Shown: positions 36,636-46,325 of the stretch, in pieces
Position numbering within the stretch: position 1 is the stretch's first letter
Layout: every line of letters starts with the position of its first letter
Source of the DNA: Amycolatopsis nalaikhensis
GTDB lineage: Bacteria > Actinomycetota > Actinomycetes > Mycobacteriales > Pseudonocardiaceae
Length of the DNA stretch: 64,000 bases
Reading direction: 5' to 3'
NCBI RefSeq assembly: GCF_030264295.1
Contig: NZ_CP127173.1
Location: forward strand, 6,951,501-7,015,500
Position numbers and translations under genes: made by a program
The notes under the pieces: model-generated
Seen by the model: only the letters and a program-made list of their open reading frames with translations
What the model was told of the DNA's origin: nothing
Databases searched by the model: none

Positions 36636-37043
36636 ATGACTGCCTTGGTGCCGGGCTCACGCCTGGCGTTGCCGAGCATCGCGGCGTGGCTGGAGAACCC
36701 GTGGCCGTTCGCCGAGCACAACCCGGTCCGGATCGAGGAGTCCACTGAGGACGGACGGTACCTCGTGCGGGCCGAACTGCCCGGCTTCGACCCGGAGAAG
36801 CACATCTCCGTGACCACGCACAACGGTCTGCTCACCATCACGGCCGAGCGGGAGACGAAGGAGCACACGGAGGGCCGCAGCGAGTTCTACTACGGCACCT
36901 TCAGCCGCACCGTCAGCCTGCCGGCCGGGGCCGACCCGGCGAAGGTCAAGGCGACGTACTCCGACGGCATCCTCGAGATCTCGATGCCGGTCTCGGAGCA
37001 CCCGCGCGACAAGCACGTCAAGATCCAGGTCACCAAAGACTAG
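36636..37043 (+). CDS. hspX: Small heat-shock protein, HspX/Acr-like (Hsp20)
   Basis: 135 aa alpha-crystallin-domain chaperone that holds unfolding proteins. The alpha-crystallin domain spans about 30-128: DGRYLVRAELPGFDPEK, GLLTITAERE, GRSEFYYGTFSRTVSLP and YSDGILEISMPVSE, closely following M. tuberculosis HspX. The ATG at 36636 follows GAGAGGAGCGAAA. It lies under paired DosR-like boxes and is followed by a strong terminator, so it is likely monocistronic. Confidence 0.95.
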   Translation: MTALVPGSRLALPSIAAWLENPWPFAEHNPVRIEESTEDGRYLVRAELPGFDPEKHISVTTHNGLLTITAERETKEHTEGRSEFYYGTFSRTVSLPAGADPAKVKATYSDGILEISMPVSEHPRDKHVKIQVTKD

Positions 37044-37057
37044 GTGACTCCCACTCA

Positions 37058-37091
37058 GGTGGGCGCGGCCACTTGGTCGGCCGCGCCCACC
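37058..37091 (+). terminator. Stem-loop terminator after hspX
   Basis: A perfect 13-bp stem (GGTGGGCGCGGCC at 37058-37070 with its complement at 37079-37091) around an 8-base loop. It ends 21 bp before the next plus-strand start. Confidence 0.75.
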
Positions 37092-37112
37092 ATCGTGCCG
37101 TGAGGAGAAGCG

Positions 37113-39747
37113 ATGAGCGTGGAGGCGGGCTCCCGGGCCCTGCTCGCGGACGGTGACGTGGTGCTCGTGCGCCCGTTGCACCCGGCCGACACCGCCGAGG
37201 TGCTCGCCCTGCACACCCGGCTCACCCAGCAGGACACCTACTTCCGGTTCTTCGGGGCCCGGCCGTCCATGCTCGACAAGCTGGCGGCGGAGATCGCCGC
37301 CGATCCCGGCCCCGGCCACTACGCCGTGGGCTGCTACCGCCGCGGCGAGCTCGTCGGCGTCGCGAACTACGAGGTCCTGAAGGACTCCCGTGACGCCGAA
37401 GTCGCCTTGGTCGTCGACGCGACCGTGCGCACGCAGGGCGTCGCGACCCTGCTGATGGAGCACCTCGTCTCCCACGCCCGGAAAGCGGGCCTGAAGCGGT
37501 TCGTCGCCGAGGTGCTCGCCGAGAACGCCAAGGTGCTCCACGTCTTCGCCGACCTCGGCCTGCGGTTCGAGGCCAGCGTCGGCGGCCCCGAACGGGACGT
37601 CGTGATGATCCTCGACGAAGACGCCGCCTACCTGGACGCCGTGCTGAAGCGCGACTCGGTCGCCGACGCGGCCAGCCTGACCCACCTGTTCAAGCCGTCG
37701 TCGATCGCCGTCATCGGCGCGGGACGGCGCCCGGGTTCGGTGGGGCACGCGATCCTGGCCAACCTCGTCGCCTCCAGCTACCGGGGACCGGTCGAGGTGG
37801 TGAACCCGCACGCCCGTGAGATTCTCGGCGTGCCGAGCGTCCCGTCCGTGGCCGCGCTGAGCCGCACCCCCGAACTCGCGGTGGTCTGCCTGCCCGCGCC
37901 GGCCGCCGCCGAAGCGGTCGAAGAATGCGGGAAACGGGGTGTCCGTGCGGTCGTGATCATCTCCTCGGGCCTCACCGGCTCCGAGGCGGGCGAACGGGTC
38001 CACGCCGCAGTGCGCGACCACGGCATGCGGCTGGTCGGCCCGAACTGCCTCGGCGTGGTCTCCACCGACCCTGCCTGCCCCTACGACCTCACCTTCCTCG
38101 GCACGACCGTCAAGCCCGGCAACATCGGCGTGGTCACCCAGTCCGGCGGAGTGGGCATCGCGCTCGCGGAGTCCCTCGGCGACCTCGGCCTCGGCATGTC
38201 GACGCTGGTCTCCACCGGCGACAAGTACGACGTCAGCGGCAACGACCTGCTGATGTGGTGGACCGCCGACCGCCGGACCGAGCTGGCGGTGCTCTATCTC
38301 GAATCGTTCGGCAACCCCCGCAAGTTCAGCCGACTGGCGCGGCAGCTGGCCCGGACGCGGCCGGTGCTCGCCGTCCGGTCGGGCAGCGGCGGGACCGCCC
38401 AGCGCGCCGCCGCTTCGCACACCGCGGCCGCCGCGACACCGGCCGTCACCCGCGACGCGCTGTTCGAGCAGGCCGGGGTCATCGCCGTCGACACCGTCGC
38501 CGAGCTGGTCGACGTCATCGCCGGGCTGTCGTGGCAGCTGCTGCCGGGCGGCCCGCGCGTGGCCGTCGTCAGCAACGCCGGCGGGGCCGGGGTGCTGGCC
38601 GCCGACGCCTGCGAGCGCGAAGGCCTGGTCATGGCCGAACTCTCCGACGACACCCGAGACCGGCTCGCCAAGCTGCTCCCGGCCGAAGCCGCGGTGCGCA
38701 ACCCGGTCGACACGACCGCGGCCGTCCCACCGGAAGCTCTTCGCCGACGCGCTGCGGGCCGTCCTCGCCGACGACGGGGTCGACGCGGTGATCGCCGCGA
38801 CCGTGCCCACCGCTGTCGGCGACCCCGGGACCGCGATCGCCGCGGTGCTGCCGCCGGAGTACAAGACCGTCTTCGCGGTCCGGCCCGGGCAGCGCGCCCG
38901 CGTCGCCCCGCTGGTGCCCGGCCGCGGGGTGACCGCCTGCTACGACGACCCGGCCGCGGCCGCCGCGGTCCTGGCCCGGCTCGTCCGCTACGAGCAGTGG
39001 CTGAACCGCCCCGAGACAGAGGAGTTCCTTGCTCCGCCGGCGGATCCCGATGCGCTGAGGGCGTTCGCCGCCGGACGTGAGGGCTGGCTCCCACCCGCCG
39101 ACGCTGTCGAGGTGCTACGCCTGGCCGACATCCCGATGGTGGAGACCCGGTACGTCGAAGCCGACGACTCGATGGCCGCCGCGGTCGCCGACCTGGACTC
39201 GCCGGTCGTGCTGAAGGCCGACGCCGAAGGGCTGCTGCACAAGACCGCGGGCGGCGGCGTGCTGCTGAACGTACACGGCGCCGACCGGATCATGGAAGCG
39301 TTCCGCACCCTGCGATCCCGGTTCGGCTCGGCCCTGCGCGGGGTCACCGTGCAGCCGATGGCCGAACCCGGGCGGGAGCTGCTGGTCGGTGTTCGCTCGG
39401 ACCCGGTGTTCGGGCCGTTGGTCGTGTTCGGTCTCGGCGGCGTCGACACCGACCTGATCGCCGACCGCGCCGCCCGGCTCGCCCCGCTCACCGCAGCCGA
39501 CGCCGACCTGCTCCTGGACGGGTTGCGATCGTCGAAGGCGCTGTGGGCGTCCGGGCAGCTCGACCGGGCGGCCGTGCGGGAGCTGCTGCTGAAGGTCAGC
39601 CGGCTCGCCGAGCTAGTGCCGGAGCTGGCCGAACTGGACCTCAACCCGGTGCGCGTGCGTTCCGATGGCTGCGTGGCGCTCGACGTCCGCGCCCGGTTCG
39701 AACGGCCCTCCGCCACCGACCCGTTCCTGCGCCACCTACGGGACTGA
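37113..39747 (+). CDS. GNAT acetyltransferase fused to ADP-forming acyl-CoA synthetase, Pat-like (one-base frameshift)
   Basis: N-terminal GNAT domain (about 1-170; acetyl-CoA loop VRTQGVATLLMEHL), then an ADP-forming acyl-CoA synthetase: CoA-binding domain (SIAVIGAGRRPGSVGHA), ligase domain with VTQSGGVG and AASHT (candidate phospho-His), and an ATP-grasp domain (VVLKADAEGLLHKTAGGGV ... ELDLNPVRV). An extra G at about 38735 breaks the frame after VPPE; removing it gives 877 aa. N-terminal GNAT fusions are the actinobacterial type of Pat lysine acetyltransferase. Retention of the His suggests that acetyl-CoA-to-acetate ATP synthesis may also be possible. It lies 10 bp before ackA. Confidence 0.88.
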
Positions 39748-39757
39748 AGGAGCGACC

Positions 39758-40843
39758 GTGCGTGTGCTGACCCTGAACCCGGGCTCGTCGAGTATGAAGG
39801 TCTCGCTGGTCGCCGACGGCACCGCGGTCGGCTGGACCGCGTGGGACCTGGCCGATCCCGGCGCCGTCGCCCAGGCGATCCGCCGCTGGTCCGAAGTGGA
39901 CGCGATCGCCGTCCGCTTCGTCCACGGCGGGCTGCAGAAGGCCCCGGCGCGGGTCGACGACGCGCTGCTCGCGAACCTCGAACGGCTCACCTCCCTCGCG
40001 CCGAACCATCAGCCGTTGTCGTTGGAGGTGACGCGGGAGGTCCGGCGGCTGCTGCCCGAGGTTCCGGTGGTGGCTTGCTTCGACACCGCCTTCCACGCGC
40101 AGATGCCCGAAGCCGCGGCGCGCTACCCGCTGCCGCGGTCGTGGACCGCGCAGAACCGCTTGCGCCGCTACGGTTTCCATGGCCTGTCGTGCCAGTACGC
40201 TTTGCGGCGCACCGGGGAGCTGCTCGGCCGGGCGCCCGACGAGCTGCAGCTGGTCTGCGCCCACATCGGGGCCGGGGTGTCGGTGACCGCGATCCGCGAC
40301 GGTCACGGCGTCGACACCAGCATGGGCTTCACTCCGCTCGAAGGCGCCATGATGGCCACGCGGTCGGGGTCGGTCGACCCGGGGCTGCTGCTGCACGTGA
40401 TGCAGACGGCGCCGATGACCCCGGCCGAGATGGCCGACGCGCTGTTCCACCGTTCCGGGCTGGCCGGGATGAGCGGCACGAACGGCGACCTGCGCCGGGT
40501 GCTGGCCGCGGCCGATCGCGGCGAACGGGACGCCGAGGTCGCGCTCGACGTCTACCGGCACCGGCTCCGCCGCGAGATCGGTGCGGCCGCGACGAGCCTG
40601 TCGCGCCTGGACGCGGTGGTGTTCACCGGCGGCGTCGCCGAGCACCAGCCGGAGCTGATCAAGTCCGTCATCGACGGGCTCGGTGTGCTCGGCCTGCGCG
40701 CCGGCAACGTCCCTCACACCGACGTCGACCGGGTGATCACCGCTCCCGGCTCCCCGGTGCCCGCCTTGATCGTCCTGCCCCGGGAAGACCTGGAGCTGGC
40801 CCGCGGCGCCGAAGAGGCGCTCGCCCGAATGATCGTGAGGTGA
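39758..40843 (+). CDS. ackA: Acetate kinase
   Basis: 361 aa, somewhat shorter than the usual 395-410. Interconverts acetyl phosphate + ADP and acetate + ATP. Seen: LTLNPGSSSMKVSL, VVACFDTAFH, YGFHGLS, CAHIGAGVSVTAI, DTSMGFTPLEG, RSGSVDPG, and the C-terminal VFTGGVAEH. GTG start 10 bp after the upstream gene. With phosphoketolase at 19723 supplying acetyl phosphate, this gives substrate-level ATP; no phosphotransacetylase gene is in the window. Confidence 0.94.
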   Translation: MRVLTLNPGSSSMKVSLVADGTAVGWTAWDLADPGAVAQAIRRWSEVDAIAVRFVHGGLQKAPARVDDALLANLERLTSLAPNHQPLSLEVTREVRRLLPEVPVVACFDTAFHAQMPEAAARYPLPRSWTAQNRLRRYGFHGLSCQYALRRTGELLGRAPDELQLVCAHIGAGVSVTAIRDGHGVDTSMGFTPLEGAMMATRSGSVDPGLLLHVMQTAPMTPAEMADALFHRSGLAGMSGTNGDLRRVLAAADRGERDAEVALDVYRHRLRREIGAAATSLSRLDAVVFTGGVAEHQPELIKSVIDGLGVLGLRAGNVPHTDVDRVITAPGSPVPALIVLPREDLELARGAEEALARMIVR

Positions 40844-40847
40844 AGTC

Positions 40848-41231
40848 ATGCACGTCCTGCTGACCGAAGCGTCCTTCGGGGACGCCGACTTCCTCGTCCA
40901 GCCCTTGCGCGACGCCGGCTGCCTGGTCAGCCGGTGCCACAGCCGCGCCGGGCTCTGCCGCGCCCTCGCGCCGGGTGGCCGCTGCCCGCTCGACGAGCCG
41001 TTCGCCCAGCCCGACCTGGTCGTCGACGTCCGGGGTCAGGAGGCAGAGCTGACTGCCCGCGAGTACGGCGTCGTCTGCGCGGTCCGCGACCACGTGCCGG
41101 TCGCCCTGGTCTCCCCGGACCCGGACGTGCGGGCCGAGATCCCGCCCGGCCTGGAGAACCGCGTCACCGTGATCGACGTCGACGGCCTGCTGGCCACGTG
41201 CCGCGCCGCCTCGAGACACCTCGGCGGATGA
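40848..41231 (+). CDS. Small alpha/beta protein of unknown function
   Basis: 127 aa. Starts MHVLLTEASFGDADFLV, with strand-like segments near 3-6, 54-58 (DLVVDV), 83-87 (PVALV) and 107-110, giving the look of a small receiver-like or Rossmann-like fold without the phospho-acceptor set. The phrase LTAREYGVVCAVRDHVP is notable. Four bases after ackA and coupled to the next gene by ATGA, so it is part of the ackA operon. Not recognised. Confidence 0.7.
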   Translation: MHVLLTEASFGDADFLVQPLRDAGCLVSRCHSRAGLCRALAPGGRCPLDEPFAQPDLVVDVRGQEAELTAREYGVVCAVRDHVPVALVSPDPDVRAEIPPGLENRVTVIDVDGLLATCRAASRHLGG

Positions 41232-41959
41232 CCGCGCAGGCGTTCCGGTGGGACCGGTCGTCACGGTCGGTTCTCGCCGACGGGCTGGTGCGGCTCGGCC
41301 CGAACCGGTGCGTCGCGGAGGTCCGGCCGGACGAGGTCGTCCTGACCGAGCCGCCCGCCCGGCGCGATCGGGCCGCCGCCGCCCTCCTCGAATGCGGCGC
41401 GGCGCTGTCGACCACCTGGACCGTCGTGCGGGTGCTGGGCCGCGAACCGGTGGTCGCCTTCCCGTACGACCCGGACCGCTCCGACGTCGCGGCCGTCGTG
41501 CGCGTCGGCGGCGCGCGGGGCCCGTCCAGCGGTGAATGGGCGCGGTACGCGGCGCTGCGGAAGCTGGGGGAGCCCGGTCACGGCAAGCCGCTGCGCCCGG
41601 TCAGCCTCGCGGTGCTGGGTGCGGTGAGCGGAGACGGCTTCTGGCCGGAGACAGACGTCCGGATCGTCCGCCCGGACTGGGCGCCGACGCTCAAGCAGTT
41701 CGGCGCCGACGTCACCGGGCACTCCTCGCTGCTGGTGACGACACCCGGCGACAGCCGCCGTCACCACGTCCTGGCCGGCGCGGCCCTGCACTCGGCCCGG
41801 CTCGCCACCGCGGTCCGCGGCTTCGCCTCGCAGGTGCTGCCGTTGCCGAGGCTCGCGCCGGCCGAGCGCGCCAGGTACGTCGAGGACGGGCTGCTGCCAG
41901 GACTCCCGCAGGCCCTGCTGTTGATCGGTCTCGCCACCCCGAAGCGAAAGAAGCCCTGA
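41228..41959 (+). CDS. Degenerate Acg/nitroreductase-like protein
   Basis: 243 aa. LLECGAALSTTWTVVRVLGREP and AGAALHSARLATAVRGFASQVL resemble the two core segments of the Acg proteins (CGAAL...N, and AG.A.QR..LTA...G). The APSxHNxQPW motif and the RRHTNR segment are missing and the protein is about 90 residues shorter. It probably does not bind FMN in the normal way. It lies between the 127 aa unknown and the CtpF-like ATPase. The family call is tentative. Confidence 0.55.
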   Translation: MTAQAFRWDRSSRSVLADGLVRLGPNRCVAEVRPDEVVLTEPPARRDRAAAALLECGAALSTTWTVVRVLGREPVVAFPYDPDRSDVAAVVRVGGARGPSSGEWARYAALRKLGEPGHGKPLRPVSLAVLGAVSGDGFWPETDVRIVRPDWAPTLKQFGADVTGHSSLLVTTPGDSRRHHVLAGAALHSARLATAVRGFASQVLPLPRLAPAERARYVEDGLLPGLPQALLLIGLATPKRKKP

Positions 41960-41961
41960 CG

Positions 41962-44634
41962 ATGACCACGCACCTGAGGACGAAGCCGGACGCCGGGGAA
42001 GCCCCGGAGGTGGACGCGCGCGAACCCGTCGCCCGCCTGCTGCGGGATCTGCGCACCGGCGTCACGGGCCTGACCGCCCGTGAAGCCGCTCGCCGGCTCC
42101 AGGTGAGCGGCCCCAACGCGCTGCCGTCCCACCACGGCGCGACGTGGCCGCTGGCCCTGCTGCGGCAGCTGATCCACCCGCTCGCGCTGCTGCTGTGGGT
42201 CGCGGCCGGGCTCGCCTGGCTGGCCGGGACGACCAACCTCGCGATCGCCATCGTCGGGGTGATCCTGCTCAACGGCCTGCTGGCGTTCGTCCAGGAGCAG
42301 CAGGCGGAGAAGGCGGTCGAGGCGCTCGGCCGGTACCTGCCCGACCGCGCGTCGGTGCTGCGCGACGGCAGTGTCCGGCACGTGCCCGCGACGGAGATCG
42401 TGCCCGGGGACGTGCTGGTGCTCGCCGAGGGGGACCGCGTCCCGGCCGACGCAAGGCTGGTGGAGGGCACCCTCGACGTCGACGCTTCGATGCTGACCGG
42501 GGAGTCGGCGCCGGTGACGCGGATGGCCGACGTCCACGACGACGCGTCCCGGCCGCTGGAGTCGCCCGTGCTCGTCTTCAGCGGCACGGTCTGCGTCGCC
42601 GGCGCCGCGCACGCGGTCGTGCACGCCACCGGGCGGCACACCGAGATCGGCCGGATCGCGTCGCTCTCGGCCCGGGTGGGGCGTGAGGAGAGCCCGCTGG
42701 AGCGGCAGGTCCGCCGCGTGGCGTGGCTGATCGCCGGGGTCGCGGTCGTGGTCGGCATCGGCTTCCTGCCGCTGGGCTGGCTGGCCGGGCTTTCGTGGTC
42801 GGCGGCGTTCGTGTTCGCGATCGGCCTGCTGGTCGCGAACGTCCCCGAGGGGCTGCTGCCGACGATCACCCTCGCGCTGGCCGCCGGGGTCCGGTCGATG
42901 GCCAAGGAAGGCGCACTGGTCAAGCGGCTGTCGGCGGTGGAGACCCTGGGCTCCACGACGGTGATCTGCACCGACAAGACCGGAACCCTGACCCGCAACG
43001 CGATGCACGTCGAAGAGGTCCGGGACGGCCTGGGCGAACCTCTCTCGGACGCGGGCGTGCTGGCCGCGTCACTCGCGCGCTGCAGCACCGCCGACCTCAC
43101 CTCGGCCAGCGGCGACCCGACGGAGCTGGCGCTGCTGGGCTACGCGGCCGACCACGGGACTGCGTTCGACCCGGCGGCCCGGGAAACCACGCGGGAAACC
43201 CTCTACTCGTTCGACCCCCGGCTCAAGCGGATGTCTACAGTGGACTCCGTGGACGGTGCGCTGTTCGTGGCCACCAAGGGGGCGCCCGAACAGGTGGTGC
43301 CGCGGTGCGCGTCGGTCCGCGACGCTTCCGGCACCGAAGTCCCGCTGACGACCGAGCTGCGGGAGCGGATCATCGAGCGCGTCGACGAGATGGCGGGCCG
43401 CGCCCTGCGAGTGCTGGCCGTCGCCCGCCGCGAGGCGGCCGCCGTGCCGGGGAGCCGCGACGAAGCCGAATCGGACCTGTGCCTGCTGGGGCTGGTGGGG
43501 CTCGTCGACCCGCCGCGTCCCGAAGTCGCCGCCGCCGTCGCGAACTGCCATTCGGCGGGCATCACCGTCCACGTCGTGACCGGCGACAACGGCCGGACCG
43601 CGGCGGAGATCGCGCGCCGCGTCGGGATCGGCGCGGACCGCGTGATCAGTGGTGACGAGCTCGCCGAGCTGCCGGAACCGGCGCTCGACGAAGCGCTCAC
43701 CGCCGACGGTGAGATCGTGTTCTCCCGCGCGGCGCCGGAAGACAAGCTGCGGATCGCCGACGCCCTGCGCGACTGCGGCGAAGTCGTGGCGATGACCGGC
43801 GACGGCGTCAACGACGCGCCGGCGTTGCGCCGGGCCGACATCGGGGTGGCGATGGGCGTCGGCGGAACGGACGTTGCCAAGGAAGCGGCGACGGTGGTGC
43901 TCACCGACGACAACTTCGCGACCATCGTCGCCGGGGTGCGGGAGGGGCGCCGGGTCTTCGACAACGTCCGCAAGTTCGTGCTCTACATCTTCGCGCACGC
44001 GGTGCCGGAAGTCCTGCCGTTCCTGCTTTTCGCGGTGTCCGGCGGGGCGATACCGCTGCCCCTGACGGTGTTGCAGATCCTGGCGATCGACCTCGGCACC
44101 GAGACGCTGCCCGCGCTGGCCCTCGGCCGCGAACCCGCCGAGCCAGGCCTGATGGCCCGCCGCCCGCGCCGCCGCTCGGAGGGCGTCGTCACCGGCCGGA
44201 TGCTGCTGCGCGCGTGGGGGATCATGGGGCTGCTCTCCGGAGTCCTGGTGCTGGGTGCCTACTTCGCGGTGCTGTACGCGGCGGGCTGGCACCTCGGCGC
44301 GGACGTCTCCGCGGGAGCACCTCTGCACCACGCGTACCTCCAGGCGACGACCGCGAGCTTCGCGGCGATCGTGTTCTGCCAGATCGGCACGGCCTTCGCG
44401 TCCCGCACCGAGCGGGTGTCGTTGCGGGAGGTGGGCCTCACGACGAACCGGCTGCTGCTGGGCGGGATCGTGTTCGAACTGGTCTTCGCCGCGGCGCTGA
44501 TCTACCTGCCGCCGTTGCAAGCGCTGTTCGGGACGGCCGCGCTGCCGGCGTGGGTGATCGCGCTGATGCTGCCGATGCCGGTCCTGGTGTGGGGAGCGGA
44601 CGAGCTCTTCCGCTGGGCCACTCGCCGGCACTGA
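41962..44634 (+). CDS. P2-type cation-transporting ATPase, CtpF-like
   Basis: 890 aa, about ten membrane helices. N-terminal cation ATPase domain (GLTAREAARRLQVSGPNALP), actuator motif MLTGESAPV, helix-4 motif NVPEGLLPT, phosphorylation motif CTDKTGTLTRNA, and hinge GDGVNDAPAL. Closest in type to M. tuberculosis CtpF (Rv1997, DosR regulon, linked to Ca efflux). The ion cannot be fixed from sequence: NVPEGLLPT lies between Ca and Na/K-type sites. The ATG is 2 bp after the preceding stop, and a strong terminator follows. Confidence 0.92.
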   Translation: MTTHLRTKPDAGEAPEVDAREPVARLLRDLRTGVTGLTAREAARRLQVSGPNALPSHHGATWPLALLRQLIHPLALLLWVAAGLAWLAGTTNLAIAIVGVILLNGLLAFVQEQQAEKAVEALGRYLPDRASVLRDGSVRHVPATEIVPGDVLVLAEGDRVPADARLVEGTLDVDASMLTGESAPVTRMADVHDDASRPLESPVLVFSGTVCVAGAAHAVVHATGRHTEIGRIASLSARVGREESPLERQVRRVAWLIAGVAVVVGIGFLPLGWLAGLSWSAAFVFAIGLLVANVPEGLLPTITLALAAGVRSMAKEGALVKRLSAVETLGSTTVICTDKTGTLTRNAMHVEEVRDGLGEPLSDAGVLAASLARCSTADLTSASGDPTELALLGYAADHGTAFDPAARETTRETLYSFDPRLKRMSTVDSVDGALFVATKGAPEQVVPRCASVRDASGTEVPLTTELRERIIERVDEMAGRALRVLAVARREAAAVPGSRDEAESDLCLLGLVGLVDPPRPEVAAAVANCHSAGITVHVVTGDNGRTAAEIARRVGIGADRVISGDELAELPEPALDEALTADGEIVFSRAAPEDKLRIADALRDCGEVVAMTGDGVNDAPALRRADIGVAMGVGGTDVAKEAATVVLTDDNFATIVAGVREGRRVFDNVRKFVLYIFAHAVPEVLPFLLFAVSGGAIPLPLTVLQILAIDLGTETLPALALGREPAEPGLMARRPRRRSEGVVTGRMLLRAWGIMGLLSGVLVLGAYFAVLYAAGWHLGADVSAGAPLHHAYLQATTASFAAIVFCQIGTAFASRTERVSLREVGLTTNRLLLGGIVFELVFAAALIYLPPLQALFGTAALPAWVIALMLPMPVLVWGADELFRWATRRH

Positions 44635-44640
44635 ACGCAC

Positions 44641-44688
44641 GAAAGCCTCCGGAGGTCACCAGCTTCGTGGTGGCCGCCGGAGGCTTTC
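44641..44688. terminator. Strong bidirectional stem-loop terminator
   Basis: A perfect 12-bp outer stem (GAAAGCCTCCGG at 44641-44652, complement at 44677-44688) with a further inner stem (GTCACCA/TGGTGGC). The outer arms provide AAA/TTT ends. It lies between the convergent CtpF-like and USP genes. Confidence 0.85.
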
Positions 44689-44712
44689 CCGGCAGAACAG
44701 GGCAACCGCGGT

Positions 44713-45168
44713 TCAGACCGAAGCCAGCCGATTCGCCGCCTCCGGGGTGATGACCACGACCGGGCACCGCGAGAAGCGCACGCACTCCCGCCCCACGCTG
44801 CCCAGCACGAGGTCGGCCAGCGCGCCGCCGCGGTGGGTGCCCAGCACGAGCAGGTCCGCGTCGGCCGAGGCCGTCACCAGCTCGGTGGCCGGGTCGCCGT
44901 GGACCGTGCTCGTTTCGAGGGTGGCCGCCGTGTCGATGCGCAGAGCGGCGATGTGGTCTTCGAGCGAGTAAGCCTGTTCCGGCACCCGGCCGTGCGGCTG
45001 GATGGTGAACGACGTGCCCGGCAGCAGGGTGTCCCGGGGCCGGACGAGGATCGCGCGGACCGTGTCACCGGCGTGCGCGCCCACCTCGAGAGCCCACCGC
45101 AAAGCCGCGTCGCCGCGTTCCGAGCCGTCCGTGCCGACGACGATCACGCGGCCAGTAGCTGAGTTCAT
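44713..45168 (-). CDS. Universal stress protein, single domain
   Basis: 151 aa with one USP fold: VIVVGTDGSERGDAALRWA at the start and VLGTHRGGALADLVLGSVG as the ATP-binding motif near the C terminus. The start MNSATGRVIVVG at 45168 is used; reading further upstream crosses the opposite-strand nitroreductase. Divergent from 45339. A weak DosR-like motif (AGGACTTTGTGCTC, 9 of 14) lies at 45252-45265. Confidence 0.9.
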   Translation of the reverse strand: MNSATGRVIVVGTDGSERGDAALRWALEVGAHAGDTVRAILVRPRDTLLPGTSFTIQPHGRVPEQAYSLEDHIAALRIDTAATLETSTVHGDPATELVTASADADLLVLGTHRGGALADLVLGSVGRECVRFSRCPVVVITPEAANRLASV

Positions 45169-45338
45169 GATCTGCCTTCCTTCCTCGGGTGTTACCGCGA
45201 TCGTGCGCCCCGGCCGAGGACGCGGGTAGGGGCCGAATTCCGCCGGACCGGAGGACTTTGTGCTCCGGTGCCCGCACCGGCCGCGGGCCCACCATGACTT
45301 CGGCGGAGCGTCCGACTCCGCGTTCGGGAGTGACCGCG

Positions 45339-46325
45339 ATGACCGCCGCAGCACCGGCAGCCCTGACCCACGAGCAGATCGGCGTGCTCGCCCGCGCGGT
45401 GAGCCGCGCACCCTCGGTGCACAACAGCCAGCCGTGGCAGCTGCTCGTCCGCGGCACCGAGGTGGATCTGCTGGAGCGCCGGGACGTCGAGCTGCGCCGA
45501 CACGACCCGGCCGGCCGCGACCGCTTGCTGTCCTGCGGCGCCGCGCTCACCAACCTCGAACTCGCGGTCCGCGCGCTCGGCCGCGACTGCCACGTCGAGT
45601 ACCGCGACGACGACGTCGTGGCCACGGTGACGATCGGCCGCGAGCGTGCGGCTTCCGCCCGGGTCTACTCGCTGTACCAGGCGATCGGCCGCCGCCGCAG
45701 TCACCGGCACCGGTTCTTCCACAACCGCGTGCCGAAGGACGTCCACACCGCGGTGGTCGCCGCCGGCGAGACGACCGGGGTGCACCTCGTCGTGCCCGCC
45801 CGCCTGGACAAGCTGGCCGAACTCCTCGGCTTCGCCACGCGGGTCCTGCGGGAAGACCGCGGCTACCAGCGCGAACTCGAGACGTGGACCGCGCACACCC
45901 ACGGGTGGGACGCAGTCGGTGACGGCGTTCCCGAGGACGCGCTCAGCCCCGAAGCCCTGCCGGTGGCGGGGCTCGTGCGCGCCGGCACGCCCGTCCCGGA
46001 CGACGCCGTGCTCGCCGCCCGGCTCGCCGCGGAGAACCTGCTGGTCCTCTGCACCGACGGTGACGCGCGCGCTGACCACATCGCCGCCGGCGCGGCCCTG
46101 CAGCGCGTCTGGCTGACCGCGACGGCGAAAGCTCTGGTCGGCTCGGTGCTCACCCAGCCCCTGCACCTGACCGGATTCCGCGCCCGACTGGTGTCGGAGC
46201 TGGCCTTGCCAGGGGTGCCGCAGGCGATCTTCCGGTTCGGCTACCCCGCGGTCCCGGCCGCACCCTCGCCGCGGCTTCCCCTCGGCGAACTGTTCCCCGA
46301 CGGACCCACAGGAGGAATCCGATGA
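45339..46325 (+). CDS. Acg-family nitroreductase-like protein
   Basis: 328 aa. APSVHNSQPWQL near the N terminus, LSCGAALTNLELAV, IGRRRSHRHRF and AGAALQRVWLTATAKALVGSVL place it with the Acg/Rv3127/Rv3131 group. The ATG at 45339 is preferred (GGGAG eight bases upstream); ATG 45294 is possible. Coupled by ATGA to the PEP synthase, suggesting coexpression under the same stress signal. Confidence 0.9.
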   Translation: MTAAAPAALTHEQIGVLARAVSRAPSVHNSQPWQLLVRGTEVDLLERRDVELRRHDPAGRDRLLSCGAALTNLELAVRALGRDCHVEYRDDDVVATVTIGRERAASARVYSLYQAIGRRRSHRHRFFHNRVPKDVHTAVVAAGETTGVHLVVPARLDKLAELLGFATRVLREDRGYQRELETWTAHTHGWDAVGDGVPEDALSPEALPVAGLVRAGTPVPDDAVLAARLAAENLLVLCTDGDARADHIAAGAALQRVWLTATAKALVGSVLTQPLHLTGFRARLVSELALPGVPQAIFRFGYPAVPAAPSPRLPLGELFPDGPTGGIR

